From NCBI RefSeq assembly GCF_005239225.2, contig NC_133302.1, positions 2,728,001 through 2,792,000 on the forward strand: a stretch of DNA of 64,000 nucleotides, read 5' to 3'. Below the pieces are notes generated by a model. The model made no database searches and had not been told where the DNA came from. It saw only the letters and a program-made list of their open reading frames with translations. The position numbers and the translations under genes are program-made. Positions within the stretch are counted from its first letter, which is position 1, and every line of letters starts with the position of its first letter. The stretch comes from Populus alba. Its lineage: Eukaryota; Streptophyta; Magnoliopsida; Malpighiales; Salicaceae. Positions 1-10,440 of the stretch are shown in pieces.

Positions 1-185
1 AGGTTAATTGTATTCTTTATATAGGCTTACTGAGGTCAGCTTTTCTTCTCTTTCGCGAGGATGAATCATTTTCTTCATCTTTGGATTGCTTGCGTTTTTC
101 TTTCTGCATTTGTAAATTAAATAGAATGATATAGGATGAACTGGTCAATGATTATCTATCTGAACGTAAGGCTTTCAAGTTATCG
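1..185 (-). promoter_or_regulatory. 5' flank of a TNL gene lying off the left edge
   Basis: This stretch is nearly identical to the 5' flanks of the two TNL genes (27987-28175 and 58809-58974). In both of those the matching block begins 57 bases upstream of the TIR start codon. On the minus strand it includes a TATATAAAG box at about 15-25 and a conserved GATTCATCCTCGCGAAAG stretch. The coding sequence itself is not in the window, so a third TNL start just beyond base 1 is an inference from collinearity. Confidence 0.75.
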
Positions 186-880
186 TTATGAGCAAGACAT
201 GAAATTAAAACGAGAAAGAAGCAAAGAAGAGCAAGTTCAGTATAACAAAGAGTTAGCTATAAAATGGGACAGAGAAGTTAGCTGCAGAGTAAACCTATAA
301 ATAGACTAATCAAATAATATATTCAAATAAAATCAGCCAAGATAGTAATACTCAAAACAGTCTCTCTATTAACAATTCATTCAAAAGAGTTATATAATAT
401 TTTCATTATTTTGTTCAAAGAGATTCTAATACTAAAAAAAAAATTACATATTAAAACCTAGCATTATCTAATTCTAATACTATATTTTGAATTATTTTAA
501 AGAAAAAATTATAATGTAATTGTAATTAAGTTCTTAGAAAATATATTACTAATATTTTCATATTCTTTTTTATATTTATTAAAAAAAAAATTTTTTGGAG
601 ATTTTGATGTAAATTATAATGTAATCTCACTATATTTTTTTTTTCAGATAAGTGAGATTTTGATATAAGAACTTTTGAATTAATAAATTTTTTTTATCAA
701 ATATTTTTAATTTTTTTTATTTAGTTTAGAAATTTTTTTTATTTCTATTTAGTATTATTAAACTTTTATAATTTATCTACTTGAAAAGAATAATTTTTTC
801 TATTTTTTTTTATTTAATATTATGAGGCTTTTCTAGTTTTTCTATTTAAAAAAATAATAATTTTTATATTTAGTTGTTTT
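185..880. repeat. Repeat A (partial) and AT-rich sequence
   Basis: From about 185 the sequence follows the TNL distal flank (compare 11115-11260 and 28190-28300). It then becomes a degraded copy of composite repeat A, recognised by CAAATAATATATTCAAAT, AACAATTCATTCAAAAGAG and TTCTAATACTATATTTTGAA. It ends in AT-rich sequence resembling module I. No gene is seen. Confidence 0.5.
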
Positions 881-889
881 TATTTTAAA

Positions 890-1330
890 ATAATAGTTTT
901 TTTCTATTCGGAGAAAGAATTCTCTCTTGCAAATTATTTGCAATGCAATCATTTTTCTTCCTCCAGATCCTTTGCAGAGTTGCCACAACAGCTGCAGAGT
1001 CCACGTGTTACTGCTACCAAAGTCCATTATTGTTCTCATCTTAATATTGAGCTGGAATTTGGAGTGGTAATTTCGTGATGGTTGCAACAAGTAGGTCCCA
1101 CGCGTTAACATTAATGCGTTTCTTTCGTGGTAGTTGCAACAACTTCAGCTGGATTTGATGAGCTGGAGGATGTCCTCACTGAGCGTCTGCCCCTTCTTTA
1201 TTGTTCTGTCTTGGACCGTTCTTTTTCTCTGTACTTTTACTGTAACAATTTATTAAAGCAGTGTAAAACTATTATTTATTAACTTTGGCAGTGTAAAACT
1301 TGAAAAATATGTAAAAGTTATTTTACTGTT
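890..1330. repeat. Repeats B and C
   Basis: A repeat B copy (TTGAGCTGGAATTTGGAGTG) is followed by a repeat C copy (GAGCTGGAGGATGTCCTCAC, then a GTTCTGTCTTGGACCGTTC-like run and TTATTAAAGCAGTGTAAAAC). The same pairing recurs near 9540-9760 and in pieces elsewhere. The minus-strand open frame here is a by-product of the repeat. Confidence 0.6.
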
Positions 1331-1404
1331 GTCTTGATTCATATATAATAGTTTTTGATAATAGTATTTTAAAATACAGGGTTTGTGTTAAAGATAAACC
1401 TAAA

Positions 1405-1805
1405 TTTTTATTGGAGATAAGAAATTATTGTTAATTAAATTTCTATTTTATTGTTTATTCAATAATATTATCAAGCTTTTCTATATAAACAAGCTGTAGT
1501 AATAGTATTTATTTGGAAATAGACTTTGATATTTTGATGATTTAATAAAGAGATTATCTATAATGCTTCAAGCCTTTTTATTGGAGATAAAAAATTATTG
1601 TTAATTAAATTTCTATTTTATTGTTTATTCAATAATATTATCAGGCTTTTCTAGTTTTTTATTTAAAAAAACAATAATTTTTCTATTTAGTTGTTTCTAT
1701 TTTTATATAAACAAGCTGTAGTAATAGTATTTATTTGGAAATAGACTTTGATATTTTGATGATTTAATAAAGAGATTATTTATAATGCTTCAAGCCTTTT
1801 TTAGA
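1405..1805. repeat. Imperfect local tandem duplication of module I
   Basis: Two consecutive units (about 1410-1578 and 1579-1800) both run from TTGGAGATAAGAAATTATTG through CAATAATATTATCA and AACAAGCTGTAGTAATAG to ATAATGCTTCAAGCC. The second has about 50 extra bases around TTCTAGTTTTTTATT. High identity over unselected AT-rich sequence suggests a fairly recent event. Confidence 0.7.
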
Positions 1806-2060
1806 GAAAAAAATATTATTTCTTGCAGATTATTAGCAATGCAATAATTATAATTATAAAAGATAAAAATGAAACACATGCAGGAAAAAAAGCAAGGGAA
1901 TTTCTCAAGCGCGTATTGGTAAATATTGAGCAGCAATCGATATTGAGCTGGAATTTGGAGTCGTAATTTCGAGATAGTCGCTAATGGAGTATCTTTACCT
2001 GTACTTGATGAGTTGATGCCATGACAAAGGCAGAGGAAGACGATGGAGAGAGAAGCTGTA
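1805..2060. repeat. Repeat B copy and short unplaced tail
   Basis: A B copy is recognised by the GCAATGCAATAAT core, AAGCAAGGGAATTTCTCAAG, TATTGGTAAATATTGAGCAG and GAGCTGGAATTTGGAG. It is followed by GAGTTGATGCCATGACAAAG, which recurs at about 43158. Confidence 0.55.
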
Positions 2061-3080
2061 ATTAATTTGATTTTAATTTTGTAATCTTCATCAGAACAAA
2101 TAATTAGTTATAATCTGAAGCATTGATATTTAAGTCTGCTTAATGATACAATTTTTTTGCCAATAATGATGACCTTAAAACCACGGTTGTAAATCAATGC
2201 TATTTTATCCGGCTGCATGCGTGCTCGTATGAAATCTGTTCCAGGGGGCCATTCATCCGGCTGGTGGCAAAAAACTGAAGTAACAATTCAACACCTTCAC
2301 ACGATGGTAATGACATCTGCCTTTGCTGGCTTTATTTATTGCGGGAATATGTAAAATAGTAAAAGTCAGAAAAATATCAAAGAGAATACCTAGCAAGTCA
2401 GTGAATCAAGATAGAAAATATACTCAAATCAGACTTGTTATTTTTGAATTATTTGCTTAATTTTACTAGTTATTTTCGATTTATTTTAATATATATTATA
2501 TAAATAGTTGATGTTTTATTTTTTAAAACAATTTTAAAAATAATTGATTTTTTTAGAATTTAAAATTGTGATTTTAGAAATTAAAAGTAAATCAGTGATA
2601 GTTTTTTCTAATAATGTACAAGAAAAGGAATTTCAACCGGTAATTGCTTGGACTTTCTTACAGTTTTCGGGGTTCTCTTAAAAAAAAAAAAAAAAAAGGA
2701 GCTGAAAAGGTTTTTTTTATGGAACCCAAGAAGTTAGAAGTTATAAAGTAAGTTATAAAGGTTGAATTTTGAATCTTATTTAAACACACAAGTCTTTTTT
2801 ATGATTTATTTTTAAAATATTATAATTATACTTCGAGTTATAAATATTAAGTATTTACTTATTCTAGAATAAAAATTCGTTTATTTTATAAATTATTTAA
2901 CTATTCAGTGATCATATAAATAATAGAATATCTTTGATTTAATAAGAGCTATCGTCTTCAAAAACAATTACTAATATTTAATTATATATATTAATGGTAT
3001 AGATTTTATCTTATTATGACGTGATTTAGTTAATTTTAATGTGATTGTTGTAAGTACAGTAATAATAAATAAAAATCTTG
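2060..3080. other. Gene-free AT-rich interval with repeat H
   Basis: About 2185-2340 shares AACCACGGTTGTAAATCAA and ACATCTGCCTTTGCTGGC with 16730 and 11290. About 2390-2640 is a repeat H copy (TATATAAATAGTTGATG). The remainder is low-complexity AT sequence with no supported gene. Confidence 0.5.
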
Positions 3081-3800
3081 TTATGTTAGAGAAGAACAAA
3101 AGTGTTATTTATTTTAGAAATCGAAAAAACTCTAATTCTTTAGTTTTCTTGCAAATACTTTTCAATTCTTGTACAATAAAAAGTACCAGGAAGACAATCC
3201 TTTGCAAATTCTCGAGTGAAATTTTCAGTCAATGCAAGACATCAATAGTAGAATCAACCTATTAATGGACTAATCAAAATCAAATAATATATTCAAATCA
3301 AATCCCTACGTGAACAATTCATTCTAAAAGAGTTATATAATATTTTTATTATTTGGTTCAAGAGACACTCTTTTAATTATATATTAAAACCTAGCATTGT
3401 ATATTTTGAATAATTTTAAGGAAGAAATTCTAAATTGTAATTAAATTCTTAGAAGTTCTTACAAAGAGATTCTATTTCTCTTTCTTGTTCTTTAATTTTA
3501 TTCATATTTTATATTCATTAAAAATATATTTGTTTTTTTTTTTGTTTTTTTATTAAGAATATTTCACTTCATTCTATTCTTCGAACTTCTTTACTAGATA
3601 TATTCAAACTAATTTTTATTTTCTTGTTACTATCATCTAATTTTTTATTGCTATGTATATCAGAAAAATAAATATTTTTTTATAATTTATATTAGATGTT
3701 TTTTCTAATAAACTCAAAGTATATATTGTTTAAAGATAATTGAAATTATAATATGTTTAAAGATAATTGAAAAACCTCAATTTGGATATACCGTCCACAC
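3080..3800. repeat. Repeat A, partial copy
   Basis: It is collinear with 12030-12660 and 40800-41420: CAACCTATTAATGGACTAATC, AACAATTCATT, TATATTAAAACCTAGCAT, the TTCTATTCTTCGAACTTCTT block and ATGTTTAAAGATAATTGAAA. Indels are numerous, so it is an old copy. Confidence 0.6.
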
Positions 3801-4110
3801 GTTAACATTAATGAGGTCCAACGACAACTTGGTAATTTAACAAGTGGGATCTGATGAGCTGGAGGATGTCCTCACTGAGCGTCAGCCCCTCCTTTATTGT
3901 TCTGTCTTGTACCGTTTTTCTCTCTGTACTTTTACTGTAACAATCTATTAAAGCAGTGTAAAACGTTCAAACACATGGATATCGTGAAGTTTCGTGCATG
4001 CTATTATTTATTAATTTGGTCCTTTCTTGTGCTATTATTTATTAACTTTAGTGTGGTATTTTACCAAGCACAAAAGAGTCCTTAACTTTACAATTTATAC
4101 GAAAAATATG
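3800..4110. repeat. Repeat C copy
   Basis: GAGCTGGAGGATGTCCTCAC, CTCCTTTATTGTTCTGTC and CTATTAAAGCAGTGTAAAAC are followed by the trailing segment TTTCGTGCATGCTATTATTT, as at 9640-9890. Confidence 0.6.
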
Positions 4111-4164
4111 TAAACTGCTATTAAAAAAATTAGTATTTTAAAATATGTAAAAGTTATTTTATTC

Positions 4165-4168
4165 TTGA

Positions 4169-4204
<36 letters not shown>
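4165..4204. repeat. (TA)n microsatellite
   Basis: Uninterrupted TA dinucleotide run of about 20 units. Confidence 0.9.
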
Positions 4205-4209
<5 letters not shown>

Positions 4210-4400
4210 GGAAATGGAGATATTGTTTTTAGTGTGGTGAAAATTGTTTTTTAAAATATTTTTTTAATTAAAAATATATTAAAATAATATTTTAAATTTA
4301 TTTTTAACATTAACATATTAAAACGATTCAAAATTTTTTTAAAAAGCATTATTCAACAACATTCCTACATATTTTAAAACTAAATTTAATCTCATCTTAC
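4205..4400. mobile_element. MITE-like AT-rich fragment
   Basis: The sequence has the signature AAAATATTTTT...TTTAACATTAACATATTAAAACGATTC. Related copies occur at about 16270-16435, 43260-43390, 44205-44440 and 61565-61690. Termini are not resolved, so the class is uncertain. Confidence 0.35.
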
Positions 4401-4429
4401 CCTGTATTGTCGAGCTATATATATGGCAA

Positions 4430-4805
4430 TGGAGATGATAACATGATTTATAAACTGTTATATAACTCAATCTTGGCAAATAACTCCTCTAGTAACCTTG
4501 GTTAAGTAATTTATTTACTTTGCTCGTCAATCTTGAGTTTTTATTCGAGTAATCAACTAGTAAGGGGTTTTATTAATTTCTTATAGTTATTAATTAAAAC
4601 AATTATTTATATGATCAACTGGATTAGGGATGATTTGAGAGATGAATATTATGTTCCAATATGAATATTTATTACATCCAAAATAAACATCTTTTACTTG
4701 GCCATAAGCTTTTGTATCAAACTGCTAAGCTTTTATTGACTTGAACTAAATTATACGCTTTATAAATAACAGGAACTAACCTTAATAGCAACTGGGTTAG
4801 GAAGG
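4430..4805. repeat. Dispersed repeat shared with 13150-13440, 32380-32570 and 35930-36110
   Basis: Shared blocks include ATAACTCAATCTTGGCAAAT, ATATGATCAACTGGATTAG and TGTATCAAACTGCTAAGC. In three of the four places it leads into the LINE-like relic (repeat F). No gene is seen. Confidence 0.55.
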
Positions 4806-5345
4806 TTAAAAAAAATTGATTTCTAATTCAATGTAGGGATATTTAAAGATATATGATATATGCAATAACATGAAAATCGAACTGGATAACAACAAATATA
4901 ACCGTGTTAATAGAACTTGCAAGGATGTAATTAAAAACAAATGAAGTTTGGTGACCAAAATCAAAATAGGTAAGACCAAGGTCATTGTGAATTGCTTTGG
5001 CTGCCAAAACATTTCCCACCGCAATAATCTCCGGAAACATACATTAAAGAAATAAGTGCTTTCCCTGACAATGATCAATACTGTTCTCGTCGAAAATAAT
5101 CTCCTTCCGAGTTCTGCAGATTAACACCCTTCCCTTGCTGCTGTCAAATCTGTAAAAGTGCTTTTAGCATTATCAATCCCAATCCCAATCAAACAGCCAT
5201 AACGAGCTATAACTGCGTGAAAATTATCTTTTACCCAGAATGATAGAGATAAACCAAAGAGATCAACCCAGCAAAAGCTATCAACAGCAATATCAGCTTT
5301 ATAGCGCCAGTAAAGATGAAATAAGAGTTTATTAACCAAACCTCA
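4806..5345 (-). pseudogene. LINE-like ORF1 relic (DUF4283-type), copy 1
   Basis: The minus strand encodes a 72-residue stretch starting at 5339 with the pattern CWVDLFGLSLSFWVKDNFHA, then an I-x-I-D-N motif and FTDLTAAR. This W-x-x-x-x-G-L/I-P/S-L-x-x-W...D...AR spacing resembles the nucleic-acid-binding DUF4283-type region of plant non-LTR retroelement ORF1 proteins. The frame is then lost, and further degraded coding-like sequence runs down to about 4806. Related copies lie at 13440-13620 and 36040-36680. The family call is a pattern match from memory and needs a profile search. The multi-copy, broken state is directly visible. Confidence 0.35.
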
Positions 5346-6700
5346 ATCAAAAAAACTTTATAGCGCCAATAAAAGTGAAAAACTAAATCATATTTCTTTT
5401 TTATCTTCTTTTTTCAAAATTTCTGCAAGGAAAAAAAAGCAAGGAAATTTCTCAAGCGCGTATTGGTAAATATTGAGCAGCAATCAAATTCTTTAGCCAC
5501 ATGTTGATCGATATTGAGCTGGAATTTGGAGTGCTAATTTTGAGGTAGTTGCTGATGGCGTATAATTAAAAAAAAAATTATATTTTGCTCTTTTTTTTAT
5601 TTTTATTTTTTATTTTCTCTCTATATTTTTTTATTTTAAAAAACTCTAATTTTTTTTAGCTTTCTTGCAAAGACTTTACAATTAAATCAGTCAATGATAG
5701 TTTTTCTAATAATGTACTGAGAAAAAACAAGGAAAATTCCTTTGTAAATTGCTAGGAATTTCGAGCGGTAATTACTCGGTTAAGTTCATAATCTGCCCCA
5801 ATTTTACAAGCAGAGAAGATGAGGCTAAATGAACCATAATTGTTTTTCCAATACCAGATATGGTCATGATTTTCTAAAAAAGAAAATTTATTTAAAGACC
5901 TTCCAACAAAAATCATAATTCAAAATGAAGTTATATTTTTTCCGCATCCAAACTTTATGTTGGGTCATGATATATCCATGCCGAACTCTGAGTTGGGCAA
6001 GGGCTCGTCTCGTTAACACCCAACTCTAGATAAGGTCATGGTAGCTTGTCCCAACTCTAAGTTGGGCAAGGGCACATCCGCACCCAATATTTTATATAAT
6101 TTGAATAAAATTTTATTATTCCTGTCAATTAATCAAAAGCGAGGTTCCAAGACAAGCCTCAACAAACTATATTTTGTTAATTTGAAATGAGCTTATTTCA
6201 CTAAAAAAATGTTCATAATCTTTCTTGCAAATTATTAGCAATGCAACAATAATAATTATAAAAGGTGAAAGGTAACGCGTAGAGGAAGAAAAGCAAGGAA
6301 ATTCCTCAAGCGTGTAGTACCGGTAAATATTGAGCTGGAATTCGGACCAGTAATTTCATGGTGGTTGCAGATTGAGTGACTTAAAGTTTTTCATGTTAAA
6401 AAAAAAAAATAGAAGGAAATTGAGAAAGTATGTTTTCTTGCAAATTATTAGCAATGCAATAATTGTCAAAGATAAAAGGTTATCGATATTGAGCTGGAAT
6501 TTAGAGTGGTAATTTTTACAGTGGTTGAAGATGGAGTATATGAACGTATTTGGTACTTTGGTTCAATTATTTTTAAAAACATTTAGATTAATTTTTAGTC
6601 TTAGATTTTTTTTAAGTATTTTAAAAAAATTATTTTAATATTTTTTTAAATATTTTTTTTTAAAAAAAAAAAAAAACCTTACTTCCCTCCCGGACAATAA
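5345..6700. repeat. Several repeat B copies with AT-rich filler
   Basis: B-type cores occur at about 5405-5560, 6225-6370 and 6430-6540 (AGGAAATTTCTCAAGCGCG, GAGCTGGAATTTGGAGTG). About 5940-6090 holds a short repeated phrase, CCAACTCTAAGTTGGGCAAG, in variant forms. About 6540-6680 is a MITE-like AT-rich fragment. No gene is supported. Confidence 0.5.
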
Positions 6701-6826
6701 TATTGATTTTTCACACGGTAAACTAAGAAGACCATTTCCATGCAATTGTCTAATCTGATACTGTCAAAATCAAATGATGTAAATTTCCAAAAGAGACTGA
6801 TTAGGCAAAAAGTTATGACTTCCCAG
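6700..6826. repeat. Dispersed repeat shared with 37430-37620 and 44690-44930
   Basis: Shared sequence includes GGTAAACTAAGAAGACCATT, TCCATGCAATTGTCTAATCT and ATGACTTCCCAG. The match stops at 6826, where the copia element begins. The other two copies continue with CAATACTT and so show the uninterrupted state. Confidence 0.65.
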
Positions 6827-6829
6827 AGT

Positions 6830-6951
6830 TGAGAATAATTAGGAGGCTTAACCTAATAGGTTAGCCAACCCTTTCTATACAATAGTAAAGGTGGAAATTA
6901 CCACATAAGAATATGACTATAATATTTCCTATATAATTACATTCTATAATA
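6830..6951 (-). mobile_element. Short copia-type 3' LTR
   Basis: This segment of about 122 bases lies directly after a polypurine-like tract on the minus strand (CAGCTTGAGGGGGCG) downstream of the RNase H stop codon, where a copia 3' LTR is expected. Plus-strand ends are TGAGAATAATT and ATTCTATAATA, so one terminus has drifted from the usual TG...CA. No matching 5' LTR is present. Confidence 0.5.
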
Positions 6952-8385
6952 CGCCCCCTCAAGCTGAGGGTGGAGGATCAACCCGAAGCTTGAATCTAAA
7001 AGCAGTAAATGAAGCAGCAGGAAGTGGCTTAGTGAAGACATCGGCAAGTTGATCCTGAGAGGAAATAAAACGAATCTGAATCTCCTTCTTCGCAACTCTA
7101 TCTCGGACAAAATGATAATCAATCTCAATATGTTTTGTGCGAGCATGAAATATAGGGTTTGCGGACAAATACGTGGCACCAAGGTTGTCACACCAGATAA
7201 TAGGGGCAGAAGGAGTCGGAATCTGAAGATCCGTTAACAAGTACTGAAGCCAGATAACTTCAGCCGTGCCATCGGCTAAGGCTTTGTACTCAGCTTTCGT
7301 CGAAGAACGAGCAACAGTGTGTTGCTTACTCGATTTCCACGAAATTAGCGTCTGACCAAAGAACACAAGATAACCACCTGTAGACTTTCTATCCTCAATA
7401 CTACCTGCCCAATCTGCATCTGTAAAACCGTGTAAAGCAAAGGAAGAGCTGCGAGTAATATGTAAACCATGTGATGCCGTACCACGGAGATAACGCAAGA
7501 TGCGTTTCACGGCAGCCCAATGGGATTCTGTAGGAGCATGCATAAATTGACAGACCCGGTTAACAGCAAAGCAAATATCCGGGCGTGTGAAAGTGAGATA
7601 TTGGAGAGCACCAACAAGTTGCCGAAAACGAGTAGCATCAGAAAACAATGGATCCGGCATAATGGTGGCTTTGGATGCCGAAATAGGAGTATCAACTGGT
7701 TTACAGGATAACATACCAGCTCGTGTGAGGATATCAAGTGTATATTTATGTTGACAAAGCATAAGTCCCAGACCAGTACACTGCACTTCAATACCCAAGA
7801 AATAATGAACATCACCCAAATCCCGAAGTTTAAATTTTGAGCTCAGTAGCTGAATGAGTCGTTGTAGCAGAGATCCATTATTACCCGTAAGCAGAATATC
7901 ATCAACATAAACCAAAAGATAACAAATATCACTACCAACCGAGAAGATAAACAATGAGGTATCCACTTTAGAAGCACGGAAACCAATGGATAATAGAAAA
8001 TCATTCAGACGAGTGTACCAAGCCCGCGGAGCCTGTTTTAACCCATATAGAGATTTATGCAATCGACATACATGACCCGGGAGTGCAGAATCAACAAAAC
8101 CTGGAGGTTGTTTCATGTAAACCTCTTCATCAAGGACTCCATTTAGAAATGCATTATGAATGTCAAGCTGATGAATTTTCCAACCACTCGAAACTGCACT
8201 GGAGAACACTAAGTGGACTGTTGCCTGTTTGATAACAGGACTAAAAGTTTCTGAGTAATCAATACCTTCTTGCTGAGTGAAGCCCCTAGCAACCAGGCGC
8301 GCCTTATACCTCTTAATGCTACCATCAGATATGCGTTTAATTTTGTAGACCCATCGGCTACCAACAACATTCATAGACGGATGAA
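6830..8385 (-). mobile_element. 5'-truncated Ty1/copia retrotransposon
   Basis: Only the 3' end of the element remains: reverse transcriptase, RNase H, polypurine-like tract and one LTR. Gag, protease and integrase are missing. The 5' break near 8385 joins directly to a repeat that also occurs at 19895 and 59725 (TCCTCCTAG...AAACACCTTCCCATAATC). The LTR end interrupts a different dispersed repeat at 6826. The two flanks are therefore unrelated and no target-site duplication is available. Deletion or ectopic recombination after insertion is the simplest reading. Confidence 0.75.
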
Positions 8386-8437
8386 TCCTCCTAGTAAACA
8401 AAAAACACCTTCCCATAATCTTGAGCGTACTATCCAC
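6959..8437 (-). CDS. Copia polyprotein fragment: reverse transcriptase and RNase H
   Basis: A 492-residue open frame without internal stops. Residues from about 18 onward are copia RT: RWVYKIK near 29-34, the KARLVARGFTQ block, QLDIHNAFLNG at about 90-100, SLYGLKQAPRAW at 129-140, and the catalytic YVDD at 177-180. The C-terminal third is copia RNase H, with FTDADWAG, STKAEY, KHIEIDYHFVRD and ADVFTKPLP at the end. The first 17 or so residues are translated from the adjoining repeat, so the chosen methionine is not the native start. RT would copy element RNA into cDNA in a virus-like particle. Without gag and integrase this copy cannot move alone. An uninterrupted frame implies a relatively young insertion. 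Confidence 0.85.
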   Translation of the reverse strand: MDSTLKIMGRCFLFTRRIHPSMNVVGSRWVYKIKRISDGSIKRYKARLVARGFTQQEGIDYSETFSPVIKQATVHLVFSSAVSSGWKIHQLDIHNAFLNGVLDEEVYMKQPPGFVDSALPGHVCRLHKSLYGLKQAPRAWYTRLNDFLLSIGFRASKVDTSLFIFSVGSDICYLLVYVDDILLTGNNGSLLQRLIQLLSSKFKLRDLGDVHYFLGIEVQCTGLGLMLCQHKYTLDILTRAGMLSCKPVDTPISASKATIMPDPLFSDATRFRQLVGALQYLTFTRPDICFAVNRVCQFMHAPTESHWAAVKRILRYLRGTASHGLHITRSSSFALHGFTDADWAGSIEDRKSTGGYLVFFGQTLISWKSSKQHTVARSSTKAEYKALADGTAEVIWLQYLLTDLQIPTPSAPIIWCDNLGATYLSANPIFHARTKHIEIDYHFVRDRVAKKEIQIRFISSQDQLADVFTKPLPAASFTAFRFKLRVDPPPSA

Positions 8438-9015
8438 GATCTTGAATAAGAAATCACATTTTCTACTCTCCCTATGGAACGAGCAAAAAAGGGTTGGTGG
8501 CCAGCATTTAAGCTAGTTTCCAGTCCATAATTTCAAGTGCTAATTTCGAGTCAATGCTTAACATACCCTATGATCAGACTAATCAAATAACATATACATT
8601 GTAAAAAAATATGAAATTGAAACTTTGAAGTAAAATAGTAAAAGTAAGAAAAATATTAAACAGACCTTTAGAGTAAAGTTCGTTTATACTTAACAAATAC
8701 TTAGCAAGTCAGTCAATCAAGATAGAAAACATACTCAAATTATATTGAGGAGATATATTTATTTTCTAGTTATTTTTGGATTATTTACTAGTTATTTCTG
8801 ATTTATTTAGCAATTATATAAATAGTTGATGTTTTATTCTTTATTTTTTAAAAAAATAATTGGATGTTTTTTAAAAATTTAAAAATATTAAAAACTCTAA
8901 TTCTTTAGCTTTCTTCCAAATACTTTTGCAAGTCAATTAGTCAATGACAATTTTTCTAATAATGTACAAGAGAGAGCACAAGTCAATTAGCCAATGACAA
9001 TTTTTTTTTTAAATT
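8386..9015. repeat. LTR-like repeat, 3' part (also 19895-20590, 59725-60400)
   Basis: Collinear with the two other copies from TCCTCCTAG through GTTGGTGGCCAGCATTTAAG, AAATAACATATACATTG, AGTAAAATAGTAAAAGTAAG and into repeat H. Copies two and three extend further 5' (to about 19135 and 59220), but here that part is absent because the copia fragment adjoins. A short direct duplication (AAGTCAATTAG...CAATGACAATTTTT) lies at 8928-9005. Confidence 0.65.
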
Positions 9016-9124
9016 TAGGTTAGAATTTTTAATTTTTTATACAGTATTATTAAATATTTATAATTTTGTTTGTACTTGAAAAGGAATATATTTTTTTTTT
9101 ATTAAATAGTATCAAGCTCTTCTG

Positions 9125-9153
9125 GTTTATATATATATATATATATATATATG
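9125..9153. repeat. (TA)n microsatellite
   Basis: Short TA run of about 13 units. Confidence 0.85.
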
Positions 9154-9259
9154 AACAATACAACCCTGAAATGACACGCTGAAACACTCCAAAATTAAAA
9201 CATTTCATTTCAATTAAAAAACTAAAATACCTATGAATTCCCAACCTTTGTTTTTGGTA

Positions 9260-9510
9260 ATAGAAACAGAGATTGGTTTTGAAAAGCAATGAAGACTGCT
9301 TCTTTCTAAAAACATTCAGACTTCTTCCTGTCAATCAATCCAATCCAAGGCAACGACGATGAAAGACTCTTGGGCTAAAGCAGTGCGAACACTAACTTTT
9401 ATTTGTTTCTTCTTGCCAAAGCCATCACATCAAAGATAGAAAGTGGCATAAAGCTCTCACAGTACTTCCCACATTCACACCACTTTCCACTCGAAAAGGA
9501 CTAAAGCATT
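9260..9510. repeat. Repeat E copy
   Basis: ACAGAGATTGGTTTTGAAAAG, AGACTTCTTCCTGTCAATCA, AAAGACTCTTGGGCTAAAGC and CACTTTCCACTCGAAAAGGAC are shared with 29615-29860 and 39895-40150. No reading frame is conserved among copies. Confidence 0.6.
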
Positions 9511-9539
9511 CTAACCATTTGTTATTACTATATATATAA

Positions 9540-9895
9540 CAAATGAGCTGGAATTTGGAGTGGTAATTTCGTGCTGGTTGCAGCGACTGGGTCCATGCGT
9601 TAACATCAATGCGTTCCTTTCGCGGTAGTTGCAACAACTTGAGCTGGATCTGATGAGCTGGAGGATGTCCTCACTGAACGTCAGCCCTTCCTTTATTGTT
9701 CTGTCTTGTACCGTTCCTCTCTCTGTGCTCTTACTGTAACAATCTATTAAAGCAGTGTAAAACGTGGAAAACATGGGTACCATGAAGTTTCGTGCATGCT
9801 ATTATTTATTAACTTTGGTCCTTTCTTGTGTTCTTATTTATTAACTTTATTGTGAGGTATTTCACCAAGCACAAAAGACTCCTTAACTTTAGAAT
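9540..9895. repeat. Repeats B and C
   Basis: B tail (GAGCTGGAATTTGGAGTGG) leading into C (GAGCTGGAGGATGTCCTCAC, TTATTGTTCTGTCTTGTACC, CTATTAAAGCAGTGTAAAAC), the same order as at 1040-1265. Confidence 0.6.
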
Positions 9896-10440
9896 TTATA
9901 CAAAATAGTTAAACAATATTTTTTTAACTTTTAATTGATTAAATTTCTATTTTATTTTTTATTCAATAATATTATCAGGCTTTTCTAGTTTTTTATTTAA
10001 ATAATAATAATTTTTTCTATTTAGTTGTTTCTATTTTATATATATATATATAAAACTGTAGTAATAGTATTTGGAAATAGACTTTCATATTTTGATGATT
10101 TAATAAAGAGATTCCTATAAGAGATTCCTATATATGCTTAGGGTTTTCTCAAGCCCTTTTCAGAGAAAGAATATTCTTTCTTGCAAATTATTAGCAATGC
10201 AATAATTATAATTAGAAAAGATAAAAATGTAACACAATTTTTTTCTTTTTTTTATCTTCATTCTATTCTTCGAACTTCTTCCCTGGATATATCAAAATAG
10301 AAACTCCTACCATTTATTCAAATTAATTTCTATTTTCTTGTTACTATCATCTAATTTATTATTATATATATATATAAGAAAAATATTATTTTTTATAATT
10401 TACATTACACATTTCTTCTAATAAATTCAAAGAATATATT
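9895..10440. repeat. Repeat I and repeat B core
   Basis: Module I (TTTGATGATTTAATAAAGAG, AGGGTTTTCTCAAGCCC) runs into the B core at about 10180. This is followed by a fragment of repeat A (TTCTATTCTTCGAACTTCTT). No gene is seen. Confidence 0.5.

Noticed and set aside
8386..9015. Reading the block after the copia frame as the element's own 5' coding sequence
   Set aside because: The same block occurs without any copia sequence at 19895 and 59725, so it is an independent repeat.
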